Positions 34,508-42,383 of a stretch of DNA of 64,000 nucleotides are shown one piece after another. The number at the start of each line of letters is the position of its first letter. The first letter of the stretch is position 1. This stretch comes from Novosphingobium endophyticum (GTDB lineage: Bacteria; Pseudomonadota; Alphaproteobacteria; Sphingomonadales; Sphingomonadaceae). The notes beneath the pieces are model-generated. The model was not told where the DNA came from. It saw only the letters and a list, made by a program, of their open reading frames with translations, and searched no databases. The translations under genes were made by a program, and so were the position numbers. The stretch covers positions 33,472 to 97,471 of the forward strand of contig NZ_BMHK01000006.1 in NCBI RefSeq assembly GCF_014640675.1, read 5' to 3'.

Positions 34508-37500
34508 TGCGTTGGGCAATCTCGTCATCCCGGCGAACGCCGGGACCGCTGGCGGTCTTCAGGCGCGACCTTTCGGCGGCGCGCCCGGCAAGGCAGTGCC
34601 TGAAGACCGCCAGCGGTCCCGGGGCGAGCCCGGGAAGACGAATACTCCTCGCTTTCGCGCTCCTCGCCCTCGTCATCCCCGCAGGCCATCTCCTCGCGGC
34701 TGACGAGGAAAAGCCGGTCGATCGCGACTATTCGCTCGTTCGCGCGCCGGCGGCGCCTGCCGGGCAGAGCGTCGCAGACGTCAGACTCAAGTCCGCCGGC
34801 TGCCTCTCCTGCCACACCGCTTCCGATGCCCCGTCGATGCACGCCAGCCCGGCCGTGCAACTCGGCTGCACCGACTGCCACGGCGGCAATGCCCGGATCG
34901 AAGGGCGCCCCGCCCTCGGCTTCGACCATCCGCAATACATCGCCGCGCGCGACAGGGCCCATGTGCTGCCGAAGTATCCGGAATCCTGGCACTGGCCGAG
35001 TTCCGCCAACCCTCAGCGCAGCTACACCCTGCTCAACAAGGAAGCGCCCGAATACATCCGCTTCGTCAATCCCGGCGATTACCGCGTCGCCCGCGAAAGC
35101 TGCGGTGCCTGCCACTTGCCCGTGATCGAAGCGGCGGAGCGCTCTCTGATGGCCTCCGGCGCGATGCTCTGGGGCGGCGCGGCCTATAACAACGGCATCA
35201 TTCCCTACAAGAACTACATCTTCGGCGAGGCCTTTACCCGCGAAGGTGAGCCGGCGAAGGTCGTCTCCCCCGGCGATCCGCCGGGCACGCTGACCGACGA
35301 TCAGAAGGCGCGCGGTGCGCTGGCCGCGCTGTATCCCTTGCCGCGCTGGAACGTGGTCCCGCCCGGCGACGTCTTCCGCGTCTTCGAGCGCGGCGGGCGC
35401 GTGAACAACTCCGTCTTCGCCGAAGTCGGCCTGCCCAACCCGACCGGCTCGATCCAGCGCCTCGACGAACCGGGCCGCCCGGACCTCAAGCAGTCGAACC
35501 GGGGGCCCGGCACCGGCCTGCGCGTCGCGATCCCCGTACTCAACATCCACAAGACGCGCCTCAACGACCCGTTTACCTGGTTCATGGGTACCAACGACCA
35601 GCCGGGCGACTATCGCTCCTCGGGCTGCACCTCCTGCCATGTGATCTACGCCAACGACCGCGAGCCGCGCCACTCGCTGATCTATGCCCCGCTCGGGCGC
35701 GACGGGCAGACGATCACCACGGACCCGACTATCGCCGCGCTGAAGCACCGCAACGAGAACGGCCACGGCAAGCTCAAGACCGGGCACGAGGATGACGGCC
35801 ACAGCATCGCCAAACCCGCCGACCCGCGCGAGAAGGGGCACCCCCTCCAGCACGTCTTCACCCGCGCGATCCCGACCGCGCAGTGCATGAACTGCCACAT
35901 GCACCAGCCCAACATCTTCCTGAATTCCTACCTCGGCTATACCATGTGGGACTACGAGTCCGACGCGCCGAAAATGTGGCCGGACAAGCAGAAATACCCG
36001 ACCGCCGCCGAAGTCCACAAGGTTCTGGAGCGCAATCCCGAGGGTGCCGCGCCCAAGGGCAAGTGGGCCGACCTCGACTTCCTGCGCAACGTCTACGACC
36101 TCAATCCCGAGCTGAAGGACACGCAGTTCGCCGACTACCACGGCCACGGCTGGAACTTCCGCGCCATCTTCAAGCGCGACCGCGAGGGCAACCTGCTCGA
36201 CGCGGGCGGCAATCAGGCGACCTGGGGCACCGACAAGGACCACATCGTCTCGCCCGACGATCCGGAGAAGTGGCGCAAGGCGGGCGAAGGCAAGTTCGTG
36301 CCAGTCGGCACCAACCCCGGCAAGACGGTCCACATGATGGACATCCACGCCGAAAAGGGAATGCAGTGCGCGGATTGCCACTTCTCGCAGGACGCCCACG
36401 GCAACGGGTTGATCTATGGCGAAGTCGCCAATGCCGTCGAGATCGGCTGCAAGGACTGCCACGGCACCGCCGATGCCTATCCCACGCTGCTCACCAGCGG
36501 CCCTGCAGCGCCGCCCAAGGGCAACAACCTCGCGCTGCTGCGCAACCCCGACGGCCAGCGCCGCTTCGAATGGAGCACCGACGAATCCGGTCGCAGACGG
36601 CTCATCCAGCGTTCGATCGTCGATCCGCAGCTTTCGTGGGATGTCTCGCTGGTGAAGAACAGCGTCGATCCGGCCTTCCCGACCTTCAACGCCAAGGCCG
36701 CGCGCGCCAAGCTGATGAGCAAGTCGGGCGCGGACGACGGTTCGTTCTCATTCGGTCCCGGCGTCGATTTCGAGGATCGCGCGCACAAGGACGGAGAGAT
36801 GGCCTGTTTCACCTGCCACCTCTCCTGGACGACAAGCTGCGGCGGCTGCCACTTGCCGATCGAGGCCAACTGGAAGACCTCCACGCACCACTACGAGGGC
36901 GAGGAGACGCGCAACTTCGCGACCTACAACCCGCAAGTGGCCCGCGACGAGATGTTCCAGCTCGGCAAGCACATGACCACCAAGGGCGCGCAGGTGGCGC
37001 CAATCCGCTCGACTTCGGCGCTGGTGCTTTCCTCCACCAACGCCAACCGCGAGCGCATCTATATCCAGCAGCCGCCGGTCAGCGCGGCGGGCTATTCCAG
37101 CCAGGCCTTCGCGCCGCATTTCCCGCATACGGTTCGCCTCACCGAGACCAAGACCTGCACCGACTGCCACCTCTCGCAAGCGGACGACAACAACGCGATC
37201 ATGGCGCAGACGCTGCTGCTGGGCACCAATTTCGTCAACTTCATCGGCCTCAATGCCTGGGTCGGCCTCGAGGATGGCTTCGAGGCGGTGCGCGTGACCG
37301 AGTGGGACGAGCCGCAGGCCGTGCTCGGCTCCTACCTGCACACATACGCCTATCCCGACTTTTACCAGCTCCACGTCGGGCAGAACGGGCGCGAGCTGAA
37401 GAACTGGACGCGCGGCAAGACGTTCGACGCGAACCTGTCGGGCGAGACGCGTTCAATGGAGCAGTTCCGCAATGTCGTGCAGGGCACGAGCGACACCGTG

Positions 37501-38718
37501 GGATGCCTGCAACTTCGCGGCGAGTACATGTTCGCGGCGCAGGGCAAGGGCGGGTTCGCGGTCTATGACGTCGCCTCGGTCGGCAACAAGGGCTTCTCCG
37601 ACGCGGTCGTCTCGGCGCCGTTCTCGCCGCTCGGCCACAAGACGCGGGTGAAGACGAAGAACGCGACCTGCATGGCGCTGGCGACCAACCAGCCCGTCGC
37701 GCCCACGCGCAACCGCACTATGGAAGCGACGGTGCTCAAGGACACCGAAGGCAACGCGGTGATGCAGGCCGACGGCACGACGCTGAACCTGCTGGAGGCG
37801 AACGAAGAGCAGCCGATGCGGCCGATCTACAGCTACGCCGCGATCACCGACAGCGAGGAAGGCCTGATCCTCGTCAATGTCGACACGATGGCGGACGGCG
37901 AACTGCGCAACAACAAGCTCAGACGCGCGGTGACGTGGAACCCGGACAATGTGCTGGCCGGAGCACGCCACATCGTGCTTGCCGGCGACATCGCCTATAT
38001 CGCCGCCAGGGCCGGCCTCGTCGTGGTCGACCTTTCCGACCCGCTCCGCCCGCGGCTAGCCGCCGTGCGTCCGCTCGACGACGCGCGGGCAAGCACCGTG
38101 CAGTTCCGCTATCTCTGGGTGACGGACCGCGAGGGGCTCAAGCTCTTCGACGTGACCGACCTGCGCGATCCCATCGCGGTGCCTTCGGGCACGGTGCCGC
38201 TGGCCGACGCGCGGCGCGTCTACGTCGCGCGCACCTATGCCTATGTCGCGGCCAAGCAGGACGGTCTCGTGATCGTCGACGTGCGCAGCCCGCCGCGCCC
38301 GAGGCTCTACCAGAAAGTGACGCTGGCCGGGCAGCTCAGCGATGCCGAGGACGTGGTGGTCGGCTCGACCAATGCCTCGCTCTTCGCCTATGTCGCGGAC
38401 GGCCGGAACGGCCTCAAGGTGCTGCAGCTCACCTCACCATCGAGCCAGCCGAACTTCTACGGCTTCTCTCCCGCGCCCAAGCCCGAACTGGTCGCCTGGG
38501 CCAGGACGCCCTCCCCCGCCCGCGCCTTGTCCAAGGGACTCGACCGTGACCGCGCGGTCGATGAAACCGGAGGCCAGATGGCGGTCTTCGGCCGCCTCGG
38601 TTCGCGGCCTTTCACGCGGGCGGAGATGGAGCGCCTGTTCCTCAACCGGCGCGGCGTGCCGTTCAAGGTGACCGACGAGGTGGACATGAGCGTGTGGGTG
38701 CCGATGCGGCCGAGGTAA
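34507..38718 (+). CDS. Decaheme c-type cytochrome with C-terminal LVIVD beta-propeller
   Basis: 1403 residues. The ATG at 34507 is the only usable start before the hydrophobic signal core (ILLAFALLALVIPAG, about 46-64). Residues 6-45 are translated from a palindromic repeat. Ten CXXCH motifs lie between about residues 99 and 888: CLSCH, CTDCH, CGACH, CTSCH, CMNCH, CADCH, CKDCH, CFTCH, CGGCH and CTDCH. From about residue 1130 there are LVIVD-type blades (GLVVVDLSDP, GLKLFDVTDL, GLVIVDVRSP, GLKVLQLTSP). It should be a periplasmic or surface electron carrier, with a propeller for protein or mineral contact. It is the last gene of the operon, facing the phosphodiesterase gene. Confidence 0.92.
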   Translation: MRWAISSSRRTPGPLAVFRRDLSAARPARQCLKTASGPGASPGRRILLAFALLALVIPAGHLLAADEEKPVDRDYSLVRAPAAPAGQSVADVRLKSAGCLSCHTASDAPSMHASPAVQLGCTDCHGGNARIEGRPALGFDHPQYIAARDRAHVLPKYPESWHWPSSANPQRSYTLLNKEAPEYIRFVNPGDYRVARESCGACHLPVIEAAERSLMASGAMLWGGAAYNNGIIPYKNYIFGEAFTREGEPAKVVSPGDPPGTLTDDQKARGALAALYPLPRWNVVPPGDVFRVFERGGRVNNSVFAEVGLPNPTGSIQRLDEPGRPDLKQSNRGPGTGLRVAIPVLNIHKTRLNDPFTWFMGTNDQPGDYRSSGCTSCHVIYANDREPRHSLIYAPLGRDGQTITTDPTIAALKHRNENGHGKLKTGHEDDGHSIAKPADPREKGHPLQHVFTRAIPTAQCMNCHMHQPNIFLNSYLGYTMWDYESDAPKMWPDKQKYPTAAEVHKVLERNPEGAAPKGKWADLDFLRNVYDLNPELKDTQFADYHGHGWNFRAIFKRDREGNLLDAGGNQATWGTDKDHIVSPDDPEKWRKAGEGKFVPVGTNPGKTVHMMDIHAEKGMQCADCHFSQDAHGNGLIYGEVANAVEIGCKDCHGTADAYPTLLTSGPAAPPKGNNLALLRNPDGQRRFEWSTDESGRRRLIQRSIVDPQLSWDVSLVKNSVDPAFPTFNAKAARAKLMSKSGADDGSFSFGPGVDFEDRAHKDGEMACFTCHLSWTTSCGGCHLPIEANWKTSTHHYEGEETRNFATYNPQVARDEMFQLGKHMTTKGAQVAPIRSTSALVLSSTNANRERIYIQQPPVSAAGYSSQAFAPHFPHTVRLTETKTCTDCHLSQADDNNAIMAQTLLLGTNFVNFIGLNAWVGLEDGFEAVRVTEWDEPQAVLGSYLHTYAYPDFYQLHVGQNGRELKNWTRGKTFDANLSGETRSMEQFRNVVQGTSDTVGCLQLRGEYMFAAQGKGGFAVYDVASVGNKGFSDAVVSAPFSPLGHKTRVKTKNATCMALATNQPVAPTRNRTMEATVLKDTEGNAVMQADGTTLNLLEANEEQPMRPIYSYAAITDSEEGLILVNVDTMADGELRNNKLRRAVTWNPDNVLAGARHIVLAGDIAYIAARAGLVVVDLSDPLRPRLAAVRPLDDARASTVQFRYLWVTDREGLKLFDVTDLRDPIAVPSGTVPLADARRVYVARTYAYVAAKQDGLVIVDVRSPPRPRLYQKVTLAGQLSDAEDVVVGSTNASLFAYVADGRNGLKVLQLTSPSSQPNFYGFSPAPKPELVAWARTPSPARALSKGLDRDRAVDETGGQMAVFGRLGSRPFTRAEMERLFLNRRGVPFKVTDEVDMSVWVPMRPR
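34522..34641. repeat. Palindromic (REP-type) repeat B inside the decaheme signal peptide
   Basis: Perfect 23-base inverted repeat: the left arm at 34542-34564 begins GGGACCGCTGG and the right arm at 34598-34620 is its exact complement. It is flanked by imperfect outer arms (GTCATCCCGG and CCCGGGAAGACG). It has the same outer signature as repeats C and D and is read through in frame as the Arg-rich N-terminus of the cytochrome. Confidence 0.85.
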
Positions 38719-38725
38719 ACCGAAC

Positions 38726-38831
38726 CGTCATCCCGGACTTGCTCCGGGACCGGTGGCGGTGTTTACGCGCGGCTTGCCGTGAGAACGCGCCGAACGACAG
38801 CCACCGGTCCCGGAGCAAGTCCGGGATGACG
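38726..38831. repeat. Palindromic (REP-type) repeat C between convergent operons
   Basis: Perfect 32-base inverted repeat: the left arm at 38726-38757 begins CGTCATCCCGG and the right arm at 38800-38831 is its exact complement, with a 42-base loop. It lies between the stop of the decaheme gene and the stop of the phosphodiesterase gene. It could form a strong hairpin in both transcripts and act as a bidirectional terminator or mRNA stabiliser. Confidence 0.88.
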
Positions 38832-38847
38832 TGGTACTTGCCGAAAT

Positions 38848-39699
38848 TCATCCCTCGCGCCGCTCCGCGTCGATCAGGCGCACGGTCTCCTGAAAGCCCC
38901 TATCATAGCGCGCCAGCACATCGAGCGCGCCGACGCTCTCGACGTGCGAGACCAACCGCCGACCATCCCAGCGGTGCAGCGCATAGGCGGGCAGTTCGGT
39001 GGTAATCATCGCCCGCCCGTCCGGCTTGTCGGGATCGACGGGATTGAGATCGAGCGCGACCGTGGCGGCGGTCGAGCCGGTGACGGCCACCGGGATCCCC
39101 TCCCACAGCGCGTGGATCGTGCGGTGCAGGTGCCCCGCGACGATGCCCCTGATCTGGCCGTGCCCGCGCACCGTCTCGGCCAGCCGCACGATCCAGTCCT
39201 CGCGTTCGTCGGTGTCGAGCCAGGCGATGCCGCTTTCGAACGGAGGATGGTGCATGGCGATGAGCGTCGGTTTCCCGGGGTGCGCCGCCAGTTCGCCGGC
39301 AAGCCACGCAGCCCGCCGCTTGCAGAAGGCCCCGCCGTGGCGCCCTTCCTCCAGCGTATCGAGCACCAGCACCCGTAGCGGCCCGAGATCGAGCGCATAT
39401 TGCACGAAGCCGTCGCCGGTCGGGCAATCCGGAAAAGCCGCCAGCATGGCCTCGCGCGCGTCGTGGTTACCGACCATCGGCGCCACCGGGAACGGGCAGC
39501 CCCGCACCATCTCGGCCAGCCGCGCGTAGCTGGGCGCATCGCCGAACTCGGTCATGTCGCCCGACATGATGAGCAGGTCCGGGCGGTTCGGCCCCTCCAC
39601 CAGGCGTTCGATGACCGCCCGCAGCCGATGCGTGTTGTAGCCTCCCGAGGCGGTGCCGCTGAAGCCGATGTGCAGATCCGTGATCTGCGCGATCAGCAC
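38848..39699 (-). CDS. CpdA-like 3',5'-cyclic-AMP phosphodiesterase (class III, metallophosphatase fold)
   Basis: 283 residues with all five metallophosphoesterase blocks: DLH (TDLHIG, residues 7-12), GDMTE, GNHDAR, MHHPPFE and GHLHRTIH. The order, the length and the H-H-P-P motif match the CpdA/Icc group of cAMP phosphodiesterases; some members act on other phosphodiesters, so the substrate is probable and not proven. It is cytoplasmic with no signal. It is the last of the four-gene leftward operon that begins with the cNMP-domain oxidoreductase, so a cAMP-lowering role in the same circuit is a natural reading. The gap to the FHA-decaheme gene is 46 bases. Confidence 0.82.
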   Translation of the reverse strand: MLIAQITDLHIGFSGTASGGYNTHRLRAVIERLVEGPNRPDLLIMSGDMTEFGDAPSYARLAEMVRGCPFPVAPMVGNHDAREAMLAAFPDCPTGDGFVQYALDLGPLRVLVLDTLEEGRHGGAFCKRRAAWLAGELAAHPGKPTLIAMHHPPFESGIAWLDTDEREDWIVRLAETVRGHGQIRGIVAGHLHRTIHALWEGIPVAVTGSTAATVALDLNPVDPDKPDGRAMITTELPAYALHRWDGRRLVSHVESVGALDVLARYDRGFQETVRLIDAERREG

Positions 39700-39745
39700 G
39701 TCGGAATTCCCGACGAAAATCCGGTAGTCCCCCTCATGCTCTCGA

Positions 39746-41509
39746 TTACTCCCTTCGAAGCGCGGCCTTCATAGGAGACGACGGGTTGACGTCCGGCTTA
39801 CGGTCCGCCGACCCCGTCGCGATTATGTGATAACCATGGCACATCGCGCAGCCCGATGGCACCTTTGTTTTCGGCGCATCCTCGCCGAGGTGGCATGTGC
39901 GGCAGGTCTTGATCCCCGGCAGTAGCACGTCCGATGCGCTGGTCGAGGTATCAGCCGCGTGGCACGTGGTGCACTTCTCCTGCTTGTGCGCGGCGTGATC
40001 GAACCAGCCGTGATCGAAATAGCGCGCCGGCAGCGAAACCGGGACGACGCCGGGCATGCCGTTCACCGTCATGGGCCGGTGGCATTCGCCGCAGACCCCC
40101 TTGTCGGATAGCGCCGTCTTGAGCTTCAGTCCCGGCCAGCCGGAGCCTGAAGAGCGGAAGCGGTAGAGCCCGCCCTCGCCATACTCGCCCGGCCGCTTGC
40201 GGTTCGAGACGAAAGGCCGCCCGCGATCAGCGGCCAGAAGATCGGCCGTGAGCTGCTCGACATCGCCGTGACGCAGGCGCCGGACGATGCCGCCGACGCG
40301 CTCATAGGCGAGGCTGTGACAGCCCTCGCAGTCGCGCTCCATCTCGATTGGCTGAAAGCGCACGCCTTCCTCGGTGGGGCGGTGGCAATCCTTGCATTGC
40401 AGGCCGCCGGCGCCATAGCCGCGCTCAGCGCCGATGTTCTTCGCCATGCGCGCGACGCCGCCGCGCGGATCGAGGTGCAGCTTGTGCGGGAACGACAACC
40501 CGTTGTCCTCACGCAGCTTGCCGTCGAGCGGGAACGAGGCCACCTGCTTCTTCACCGGGTCGGCGATCACGCGCGCGGTGAACTGCGGGTGCAGCTTGCC
40601 GAAATCGGCCGCATCGCCAAGCCGGGTATCGGGCAGGTTGCTCTTCAGCCGGCCGTGGCAGTCCGCGCAGAACTGCTGATCGGGCGCCGTCAGCCGTGTC
40701 GGCCCCTTGTGCTCGGAGTGGCAGTCCCGGCAGGCGCCCGGCCCTTCCTTGCCGAAAGCGTGCGCGATCTTCCAGAGCGCGGCCTGCCCCAGCGGCAGAT
40801 TGCCCCGCGCGGCGGCGAGGCGCACCGGGGCGGCATGGTCGTGCACGTCCTTGTGGCAAGTCAGGCAGGTCTCGTCGCGCACCGATTCGAACGGCTTGAC
40901 GTGGCAGGCCTCGCACTTGTCGGTGAGCGAATGGTGGGCGACGCTCAGCGAACCGGGATTCCAGCTCCTGTCGCCGAAGACCGTATCCTTCTTCTCAACC
41001 TCCGGCCCGGTGGCACGCGTCAGGTTGCTCACGATCGGCACGGCGAGGAAGGCGAGCAGGATCATCGCCGCCAGCGCCCACGACATCCTGCGCTTGCCCG
41101 GCAGAACGCCCGCTAGCGAGAAGCCGCGCTTGCCCTCGAGATCGCCCGAGCGCGTGGCGGCGGTCCCTACCTTGCGGATGGTCAGCAGGACAACGCCGTC
41201 ATCCTCGCGCGAAACGGTCAGGCGGTAGGTGCCAAAACCCAGCTCGGCGCCGCCGATGCTGTCGATCGAGGCGGAGCGCGTCTCCGCGCCGTCAACCACG
41301 AAGCCGAGCGTACCCACGGCCTCCACGCGCAGACGGCCCCCGGCCGCTTGGGTGATCTCGGCATGGTGCGGTTCCACCGCCAGGTCGGGCAGGTGAACAT
41401 CGTTGTCGGCGGAGCGGCCGATGGTGAGCGTCTCGCCGGCAACATCGCGGTCGCGGACGATTTCGCGGCCCGTCGCGGTGCGTTCGATCTGGCGGATACG
41501 GAAAGTCAT
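39746..41509 (-). CDS. FHA domain-transmembrane-decaheme cytochrome fusion
   Basis: 587 residues. The N-terminal 120 residues form an FHA domain with the phosphothreonine-binding signature TIGRSADNDVHLPDLAV followed by PHHAEI. A transmembrane helix follows (ALAAMILLAFLAVPIVS, about 145-165). The rest is a periplasmic domain with ten CXXCH motifs from residue 199 on: CEACH, CLTCH, CRDCH, CADCH, CKDCH, CEGCH, CGECH, CTTCH, CRTCH and CAMCH. The topology puts the FHA domain in the cytoplasm and the hemes in the periplasm. It should take electrons from the cytochrome b encoded 7 bases upstream. FHA domains read Ser/Thr phosphorylation or bind partners, so complex assembly may be signal-controlled. 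Confidence 0.9.
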   Translation of the reverse strand: MTFRIRQIERTATGREIVRDRDVAGETLTIGRSADNDVHLPDLAVEPHHAEITQAAGGRLRVEAVGTLGFVVDGAETRSASIDSIGGAELGFGTYRLTVSREDDGVVLLTIRKVGTAATRSGDLEGKRGFSLAGVLPGKRRMSWALAAMILLAFLAVPIVSNLTRATGPEVEKKDTVFGDRSWNPGSLSVAHHSLTDKCEACHVKPFESVRDETCLTCHKDVHDHAAPVRLAAARGNLPLGQAALWKIAHAFGKEGPGACRDCHSEHKGPTRLTAPDQQFCADCHGRLKSNLPDTRLGDAADFGKLHPQFTARVIADPVKKQVASFPLDGKLREDNGLSFPHKLHLDPRGGVARMAKNIGAERGYGAGGLQCKDCHRPTEEGVRFQPIEMERDCEGCHSLAYERVGGIVRRLRHGDVEQLTADLLAADRGRPFVSNRKRPGEYGEGGLYRFRSSGSGWPGLKLKTALSDKGVCGECHRPMTVNGMPGVVPVSLPARYFDHGWFDHAAHKQEKCTTCHAADTSTSASDVLLPGIKTCRTCHLGEDAPKTKVPSGCAMCHGYHIIATGSADRKPDVNPSSPMKAALRRE

Positions 41510-41516
41510 GCCGCCC

Positions 41517-42383
41517 TCACCAGTAGTAGAACACGGAAACGATATGGGCCGTCAGCGCCGCGAGCAAAGCCATCGTCGCCGGAACGTGGACGTAAAGCCA
41601 TACTTCCAGCATCGACTTGAGGCGCATGTGCCGCCTGAGCCGTTCGAGGTGGGCCTTGCGCCGCACCAGCAGTTTCTCGACGCGCTCCACGGCCGCGTCC
41701 TGATCGCCGAGCCGCGCCAGCCCCTCAATCGCCTTCTGCGTCGCGCAGTTCCGGTAGTTGCCGGAGAGGCGCCGCCAGAGACCGGGCGCGAAGGGGTCTT
41801 CCCCCAGCGCCTCCAGCACAAGGTCCGAAGGCCCCCGCGCCAGCGGCTGCGCCGCCTCGTCCAGCTGGCGGTCGAGCGCGCGGATGGCGTCGATCATCTG
41901 CCCTTGCGTCATCTGCTCGCGATTGGAACTGAGCGCGGAAGGCAGCGTCGCATAGGCCCAGATGCCGAACATGCCGGAGAGGATAACCAGCATCATCAGC
42001 GCATAAGCGAGCGTGTGCACGTTCCAGCCGAGCTGGAAACCGGTGTGCAGCGTCGCGACGACGATCAAGGAAAGACCGAGATAGACATGCGCCGAAGTCC
42101 ACGCCTTCAGCGACCAGCGCCCTTCGGTGATCGCCCGCTTGCGGATGCCGAGCAGCGAAAGCCAGACGATCAGCAGCGCCCCGATCGTGCCCAGCGTATA
42201 GCCGATCCACGTCCCCCCGCCGGGGCGCGGCCTGGGATCGGTGAGGAAATAGGCGGCGATGCAGATCACGCTGAGCAGGGTCGCGATCTTGAGCCAGCGG
42301 AAATGGCGATGGCGCAGGAATCCTTCGTGATCGCTGCGATACTCGCGACCTGCTACCGGGCCGGTTGTGGTGCGGGTCGCCAT
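41517..42383 (-). CDS. Membrane cytochrome b-type subunit
   Basis: 288 residues from the ATG at 42383, which overlaps the oxidoreductase stop (TGATG); a GTG at 42386 is also in frame. Four or five hydrophobic helices are seen: LLSVICIAAYFL, GYTLGTIGALLIVWLSLLG, HVYLGLSLIVVATLHTGF, HTLAYALMMLVILSGMFG and HVPATMALLAALTAHIVSV. His residues in the third to fifth could ligate two b hemes. An amphipathic cytoplasmic helix of about 90 residues separates the last two. It resembles the cytochrome b subunits that link quinone to Fe-S proteins and multiheme cytochromes. It sits between the Fe-S/flavin protein and the FHA-decaheme protein, which fits an electron relay across the membrane. Confidence 0.8.
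   Translation of the reverse strand: MATRTTTGPVAGREYRSDHEGFLRHRHFRWLKIATLLSVICIAAYFLTDPRPRPGGGTWIGYTLGTIGALLIVWLSLLGIRKRAITEGRWSLKAWTSAHVYLGLSLIVVATLHTGFQLGWNVHTLAYALMMLVILSGMFGIWAYATLPSALSSNREQMTQGQMIDAIRALDRQLDEAAQPLARGPSDLVLEALGEDPFAPGLWRRLSGNYRNCATQKAIEGLARLGDQDAAVERVEKLLVRRKAHLERLRRHMRLKSMLEVWLYVHVPATMALLAALTAHIVSVFYYW

Noticed and set aside
38848..39699. Generic calcineurin-like phosphatase with no relation to cAMP
   Set aside because: Motif order and spacing match the CpdA group, and three other cAMP-related genes lie in the island, so CpdA-like is preferred. The substrate is still unproven.
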